From Alphaproteobacteria bacterium (GTDB lineage Bacteria; Pseudomonadota; Alphaproteobacteria; UBA8366): a DNA stretch of 11,946 nucleotides. Where the stretch lies: the NCBI GenBank assembly GCA_018665505.1, contig JABJCS010000532.1, forward strand, positions 1 through 11,946. Direction: 5' to 3'. This document shows, in pieces, positions 8,225-11,946 of this stretch (its first letter is position 1; every line of letters begins with the position of its first letter). The position numbers and the translations under genes are program-made. The notes below the pieces were generated by a model. That model searched no databases, was not told the DNA's origin, and saw only the letters and a list, made by a program, of their open reading frames with translations.

Positions 8225-8234
8225 CAACACAACG

Positions 8235-9086
8235 ATGCGATTTGAAGGCACCGAAAACTACGTCGCGACCGACGACCTGATGGTCGCGGTCAATGCGGCG
8301 ATCAATCTGGAACGGCCTCTCCTAATTAAAGGAGAACCCGGAACCGGCAAGACTGTCTTGGCTCACGAAATTGCGAAGGCGCTCGATGCACCGCTTATTC
8401 AGTGGCACATCAAGTCAACCACAAAAGCCCAGCATGGACTTTATGAATACGATGCAGTGAAGCGGTTGCGCGACAGTCAGCTTGGCGATGACCGGGTGCA
8501 CGATATCAAGAACTACATCGTACGTGGTAAGTTGTGGGAATCCTTCACCCTGAAGGATCGTCCGGTTTTGCTGATCGATGAGATTGATAAAGCGGATATC
8601 GAATTTCCAAATGATTTGTTGCTGGAACTCGATCGAATGGAATTCTACGTCTACGAGACGCAGGAGACCGTTGTGGCAAAAGTTCGCCCCATTGTCATCA
8701 TCACGTCGAACAACGAGAAGGAGCTACCGGACGCATTCCTACGCCGTTGTTTCTTCCACTATATTCAATTCCCTGATGAAGAGACCATGAAGCGTATTGT
8801 CGACGTTCACTTCCCTTCGATTCAAACTGCGCTGGTCCGCGATGCGCTGAAGCTGTTCTACGACGTCCGCGATGTGCCGGGGATGAAGAAGCGCCCGTCG
8901 ACATCGGAATTGTTGGATTGGATCAAACTGCTGATGATCGAGGATATCCCCCTTGAGGTTCTGCGCAGCAACGATCCGAATAAGTTGATCCCGCCCCTGC
9001 ATGGCGCTTTGTTGAAGAACGAGCAAGATGTGCAATTGTTTGAACGGTTGGCCTTTATGGCGCGCCGGGAACAACGCGGAAACTAA
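8235..9086 (+). CDS. MoxR-type AAA+ ATPase
   Basis: This is a MoxR-branch AAA+ ATPase (COG0714 type), expected to act as a ring-shaped, chaperone-like machine with a VWA-domain partner. The 283-residue product has Walker A GEPGTGKT at residues 33-40 and Walker B VLLIDEID with D115/E116. It also has a sensor-1 region with ITSNNEKELPDAF followed by the arginine pair in LRRC, and a C-terminal lid with KKRPSTSELLDWIKLL. Its length of about 280 is normal for the short MoxR type. The VWA gene begins 23 bases after its stop, so the two are almost certainly co-transcribed and act together. Family precedents for such pairs are RavA-ViaA, NorQ-NorD, CbbQ-CbbO and CoxD-CoxE, which remodel enzymes or insert metals. 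The client here cannot be told from the neighbours, which are alaS and a lipoprotein gene. Confidence 0.92.
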   Translation: MRFEGTENYVATDDLMVAVNAAINLERPLLIKGEPGTGKTVLAHEIAKALDAPLIQWHIKSTTKAQHGLYEYDAVKRLRDSQLGDDRVHDIKNYIVRGKLWESFTLKDRPVLLIDEIDKADIEFPNDLLLELDRMEFYVYETQETVVAKVRPIVIITSNNEKELPDAFLRRCFFHYIQFPDEETMKRIVDVHFPSIQTALVRDALKLFYDVRDVPGMKKRPSTSELLDWIKLLMIEDIPLEVLRSNDPNKLIPPLHGALLKNEQDVQLFERLAFMARREQRGN

Positions 9087-9109
9087 CGGGCGAAAGGAGC
9101 CCGACGAAG

Positions 9110-10288
9110 ATGTTCGTGAATTTCTTTTTCGAGGTAAAGAAGGCGGGAATCCCGACTTCGCTACGCGAATATCTCACCTTGCTTGAGGCGATGGAAGCGA
9201 AGGTTATCGAATTTTCGATCGATGAGTTTTATTACCTGTCGCGCTCGGCGTTGGTGAAGGACGAGCGACATATCGATAAATTCGACCGGGTCTTTGGCCA
9301 TGTCTTCAAGGGGCTCGAACCTGTCGAGGGCGAGGAGCCGGTTGAATTGCCGGAGGAATGGTTGCGCAAGATGGCGGAGCTCTACCTGACCGAAGAGGAA
9401 CGCCAAAATATCGAAGCGCTCGGTGGGTTCGAAAAACTCATGGAAACCCTGGCGGAACGGCTCAAGGAACAGGAAGGCCGGCATCAGGGCGGCAGTAAAT
9501 GGATCGGCACCGCCGGCACTTCACCATTCGGGGCCTATGGCTATAACCCGGAAGGTGTGCGGATAGGTCAACACGAATCCCGTAACCGCCGCGCTGTGAA
9601 GGTTTGGGACAAACGCGAGTTCAAGAATTTTGACGATAGCGTCGATATCGGCATTCGAAATATCCAGGTGGCGCTCCGACGTTTGCGCAAATTCGCCCGT
9701 GAGGGGGCGCCGACGGAGTTGGATCTACCCGATACGATCAAATCGACGGCCCATAACGGCGGTTATCTCGATATTAAGATGGTACCGGAACGCCATAACC
9801 AAGTGAAGGTACTGCTGTTCCTCGATGTTGGTGGTTCGATGGACGATCATATCCGCGTCTGTGAGGAAATGTTTTCGGCTTGCCGGACGGAATTCAAGCA
9901 TCTCGAATATTTTTACTTCCACAACTGCTTGTACGAAGGCGTGTGGAAGGACAATCGCCGCCGTCATACCGAAAAGACGGATGTCTGGGAGGTGTTGCGC
10001 ACGTATCCGCAAGATTATAAGGCGATTTTCGTCGGCGATGCGACTATGAGCCCATATGAGATCGTCTATCCCGGCGGTAGCGTCGAACATTGGAACGAAG
10101 AATCAGGCGCCGAATGGATGAAGCGCGTGATATCGACATATCAACGCTCGATCTGGCTTAATCCGCAGCCGAAGGACGTTTGGGATTACTATGAGTCCAT
10201 TCGTGTCATGAATGAACTTATGGAAGGGCGCATGTTCCCCATGACCATTGAAGGCTTGGATGCGGGCATGCGCGAGTTAAGCCACTAG
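9110..10288 (+). CDS. VWA-domain protein partner of the MoxR ATPase (CoxE-like, COG3825 type)
   Basis: The 392-residue protein has no signal peptide or membrane segment, so it is probably cytoplasmic. The N-terminal half is helical and charged, with EEERQNIEALGGFEKLMETLAERLKEQ, GGSKWIGTAGTSPFGAYGYNPEG and a conserved-looking RRAVKVWDKREFKNFDD. The C-terminal half is a von Willebrand A fold: KVLLFLDVGGSMDDH has the metal-site D239, with G241 where the classic DxSxS has Ser, and S243. IFVGDATMSPYEI follows with D310. From memory, the DxGGSM form is usual in the COG3825 family, so the site may still bind metal. AAAGGAG at 9093-9099 is 10 bases before the ATG. It probably works as adaptor or substrate-binding partner of the AAA+ ATPase encoded just upstream; the actual client is unknown. 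Confidence 0.88.
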   Translation: MFVNFFFEVKKAGIPTSLREYLTLLEAMEAKVIEFSIDEFYYLSRSALVKDERHIDKFDRVFGHVFKGLEPVEGEEPVELPEEWLRKMAELYLTEEERQNIEALGGFEKLMETLAERLKEQEGRHQGGSKWIGTAGTSPFGAYGYNPEGVRIGQHESRNRRAVKVWDKREFKNFDDSVDIGIRNIQVALRRLRKFAREGAPTELDLPDTIKSTAHNGGYLDIKMVPERHNQVKVLLFLDVGGSMDDHIRVCEEMFSACRTEFKHLEYFYFHNCLYEGVWKDNRRRHTEKTDVWEVLRTYPQDYKAIFVGDATMSPYEIVYPGGSVEHWNEESGAEWMKRVISTYQRSIWLNPQPKDVWDYYESIRVMNELMEGRMFPMTIEGLDAGMRELSH

Positions 10289-10339
10289 ATACCATCGCAC
10301 GGGCTTTGAATATGTGTTCCTGGATGCGATAAGGAACTT

Positions 10340-10648
10340 ATGAAACGCTATCTTCAGGTCCTAATCGCTTTATTCTTTCCGCTATGGCTACTTGGCTGCG
10401 GTGCGGCGCCCTTCGTGACGGGCAATCCGGCGATCAAGTCACCGGACAAAACCCAAGTCGTCTCCATGTGCTACCACGCGAATGCGACGACACGAGAAGA
10501 AGTGACGGCCCTTGCGGCCAAGGAATGTACGGAGGAGGGCTCCACTGTCACATTCTGGCACCACGACACCACGTTGAACGATTGCCCCATTCTGGCGAAA
10601 ACGCGCGTTAGTTTTCTCTGCGTTCCCCCAACGGCCCAGACCAAATAA
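10340..10648 (+). CDS. Small cysteine-containing lipoprotein of unknown function
   Basis: The 102-residue product starts with MKRYLQ and a hydrophobic stretch. It has a lipobox LLGC, with the acylated Cys expected at residue 20, so it is probably a lipoprotein facing the periplasm. The mature part has four further Cys (C44, C63, C82, C94), which could form two disulfides. The pattern C-Y-H-x4-T-T-R-E-E-V-x-A-L-A-x-x-E-C, then N-D-C-P, then V-S-F-L-C resembles small alphaproteobacterial lipoproteins I have seen but cannot name. AAGGAA at 10330-10335 precedes the ATG closely. It lies 51 bases after the VWA gene, possibly in the same transcript, and is closed by the hairpin at 10651-10670. No function can be claimed. 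Confidence 0.78.
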   Translation: MKRYLQVLIALFFPLWLLGCGAAPFVTGNPAIKSPDKTQVVSMCYHANATTREEVTALAAKECTEEGSTVTFWHHDTTLNDCPILAKTRVSFLCVPPTAQTK

Positions 10649-10650
10649 AA

Positions 10651-10670
10651 GAGGCGCCCGAAGGCGCCTC
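10651..10670. terminator. Hairpin terminator between convergent genes
   Basis: GAGGCGCC at 10651-10658 and GGCGCCTC at 10663-10670 form a perfect 8-bp stem around the stable tetraloop CGAA. On the minus strand the stem is followed by TTTTATTT, so it is a good rho-independent terminator for the minus-strand gene ending at 10697. On the plus strand it starts just 2 bases after the lipoprotein stop codon and has only a weak T-rich tail, so it may also stop plus-strand transcripts or protect their 3' end. Confidence 0.8.
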
Positions 10671-10696
10671 AGTTATATTCGCTAATTTCGGCGTGA

Positions 10697-11946
10697 TTAA
10701 GCGCCCCAGGGCTTGATAGCTTCCTTGAGCTTCGTATACCCCTCCAGGAATCCTGGGCGTGGATTGCTGTAGATATCGTCGAATGTCGCCAGCGCCGCGT
10801 CCAGCCAGTCCGCCAGTTCCTGGTTGCCGGGGTTGGCATCAAGATAGGCATCGCGGATCAGCACAAAGTGAATGCGTGGATCGTACGGCTGCTTGGTGCC
10901 ACCCATAGATTCGTCGCCATCCAGCAAGCGCAACAGCATGGCATCCGCCGAGCCGAGGGTTTGTTCGTGGATTGGTGGGCCATCCATCCGGTGCATGACG
11001 GAAGTCATATCGCGGCCGTTGCCGGTTGTGTAGCCCATATCGCCCCAGAGGTTGCTCATCTTGGCGTCGCTACCGACGTGATCGAGTACCCGTTGGCCGA
11101 AGGCGCGCAGTGGATCGGAGACATCCGCCAACAAATCGGTGAGCCGGTCGCCGTCGAGGTCGGTGGCCAAGATAATGCAATCTTGTTTCTCGATTAGATC
11201 CCACAACAGCAGGCCGTAGTTGGTGTCAGCAATGTGTTGCTCAACCTGCCCGCTCCAGTTCTCCATACCGTCCTTAAAATCGCTCGGCAGCAGGGCAATG
11301 ATCCGGTCGACGCGCTCCTTGTGCTCGTCATATGCGTTGACCGCCCATTTACGGACCGATGTAAATTTCGTGCCTTCCAGCATCCAGGTCAGAAGGCCGG
11401 CATTGATACCGTCTTCCATGGCTTGGGTCGGCTTGAAGGCGACCCGGCCGAGTTTGCCCGTATCATTGACCATCTTCAGAAACAGTCGGCCCGCATAGGC
11501 CATTTGAACACCGGGAGAGTTCATCTCTGAGTGGACGATGCCGGTCTCGGCATTAACGTCGAATTTCGCTTTGTCCTGGGAGTAAGGTAGGCATGGCATG
11601 CAGCGAACGACTGTGATTGGGCCGTAAGGTCGGACGTTACAAAAGACGCCCGCTTGCGTGCGCAGCGGCGCGTTGCCGGACTTGCCCATGACGACGACTT
11701 TGCCGCCCTTACCGTCTTTGACGTAGGCGTCGCCAGCGGTTGACCATTTAATTGACGTGACCGGTATATTGCCGAACCAGCTCAATGGCTCCAGCGCCAA
11801 GTCATGGCGAATTTGCGACCACATCGGCACCGCATAATAAGGCAGTCCAAGGACGTCGATTGCGGCGATCGTGCCGAGCAATGCGTAGGCGTCAGTCAAC
11901 GAGTGGGCGATTGGGTTTATCTTGCCGTCGTGATTGCCGCCTTGCC
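10697..11946 (-). CDS. Protein of unknown function (5' end outside window)
   Basis: I do not recognise this protein. The minus-strand frame is open from the right edge to the TAA at 10697-10699, about 415 residues. A TTG at 11897-11899 could be read as a start, but the frame continues upstream with coding-like residues (NHDGKINPIAHS), so the true start is probably outside the window. Visible features, numbered from that TTG, are an aliphatic stretch at about residues 5-25 (LLGTIAAIDVLGLPYYAVPMW), three cysteines C87, C100 and C103 with a CxxC in VVRCMPC, and an acidic cluster D247/D249/D251/D255 in TDLDGDRLTDLL that resembles a calcium-type DxDGD motif. No nucleotide-binding or catalytic signature stands out. 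Its base composition is clearly higher in GC than the flagellar genes (37 of 60 at 11281-11340 against 24 of 60 at 1201-1260), though the flagellar sample is a membrane gene. It is convergent with the lipoprotein gene and has its own terminator. Confidence 0.8.
   Translation of the reverse strand, partial: QGGNHDGKINPIAHSLTDAYALLGTIAAIDVLGLPYYAVPMWSQIRHDLALEPLSWFGNIPVTSIKWSTAGDAYVKDGKGGKVVVMGKSGNAPLRTQAGVFCNVRPYGPITVVRCMPCLPYSQDKAKFDVNAETGIVHSEMNSPGVQMAYAGRLFLKMVNDTGKLGRVAFKPTQAMEDGINAGLLTWMLEGTKFTSVRKWAVNAYDEHKERVDRIIALLPSDFKDGMENWSGQVEQHIADTNYGLLLWDLIEKQDCIILATDLDGDRLTDLLADVSDPLRAFGQRVLDHVGSDAKMSNLWGDMGYTTGNGRDMTSVMHRMDGPPIHEQTLGSADAMLLRLLDGDESMGGTKQPYDPRIHFVLIRDAYLDANPGNQELADWLDAALATFDDIYSNPRPGFLEGYTKLKEAIKPWGA

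Noticed and set aside
8166..8234. Longer AAA+ ATPase starting at TTG 8166
   Set aside because: No ribosome site before it, the extra 23 residues do not resemble the family, and the ATG at 8235 has AGGAAG upstream.
11897..11899. TTG as the true start of the minus-strand gene
   Set aside because: The frame continues open to the window edge with plausible protein sequence, so the gene is treated as cut by the edge.

Overview
The window looks like ordinary chromosome from a motile alphaproteobacterium, probably of the Rhodospirillales or a close relative. This rests on four things: a fliE-fliQ-fliR-flhB flagellar export operon that runs straight into a CckA-type hybrid histidine kinase, recA and alaS following on the same strand, an alphaproteobacterial LexA box (GAAC-N7-GAAC) in front of recA, and protein sequences that match that class. 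No genus can be given from the sequence alone. No insertion sequence, CRISPR array, tRNA or rRNA is visible.

Layout. Positions 1-2433 (+) hold a tight flagellar export operon: the 3' part of fliE, then complete fliQ, fliR and flhB, with gaps of 6-10 bases. After 36 bases comes a cckA-like gene (2470-4017, +) that carries an in-frame TAG at 2629-2631. The stop splits it into a 53-codon PAS-like start and a 455-residue kinase-receiver ORF. An A-rich intergenic stretch (4018-4147) holds the LexA box and leads into recA (4148-5272), which is followed by a rho-independent terminator. A 218-base spacer precedes alaS (5491-8151). Then come a MoxR-like AAA+ ATPase (8235-9086) and a VWA-domain partner (9110-10288), which appear to form a two-gene unit. 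A small cysteine-rich lipoprotein gene (10340-10648) ends the plus-strand genes. A convergent minus-strand gene of unknown function (10697 to beyond the right edge) fills the rest. A perfect hairpin between the two convergent genes serves as terminator.

How the genes work together. FliQ, FliR and FlhB are inner-membrane parts of the flagellar type III export gate, and FliE joins the MS ring to the rod. CckA heads the CckA-ChpT-CtrA phosphorelay, which in alphaproteobacteria controls motility and, in some lineages, the cell cycle, so its place at the end of an export operon makes functional sense. RecA (recombination, SOS) and AlaS (tRNA-Ala charging) are housekeeping. The AAA+/VWA pair belongs to the MoxR/VWA type of chaperone-like systems, whose client here is unknown.

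The points most worth a second look are the nonsense codon inside the cckA PAS region, the MoxR/VWA pair with its DxGGS metal-site variant, and the unrecognised minus-strand protein at the right edge. I see no convincing new multi-gene system.
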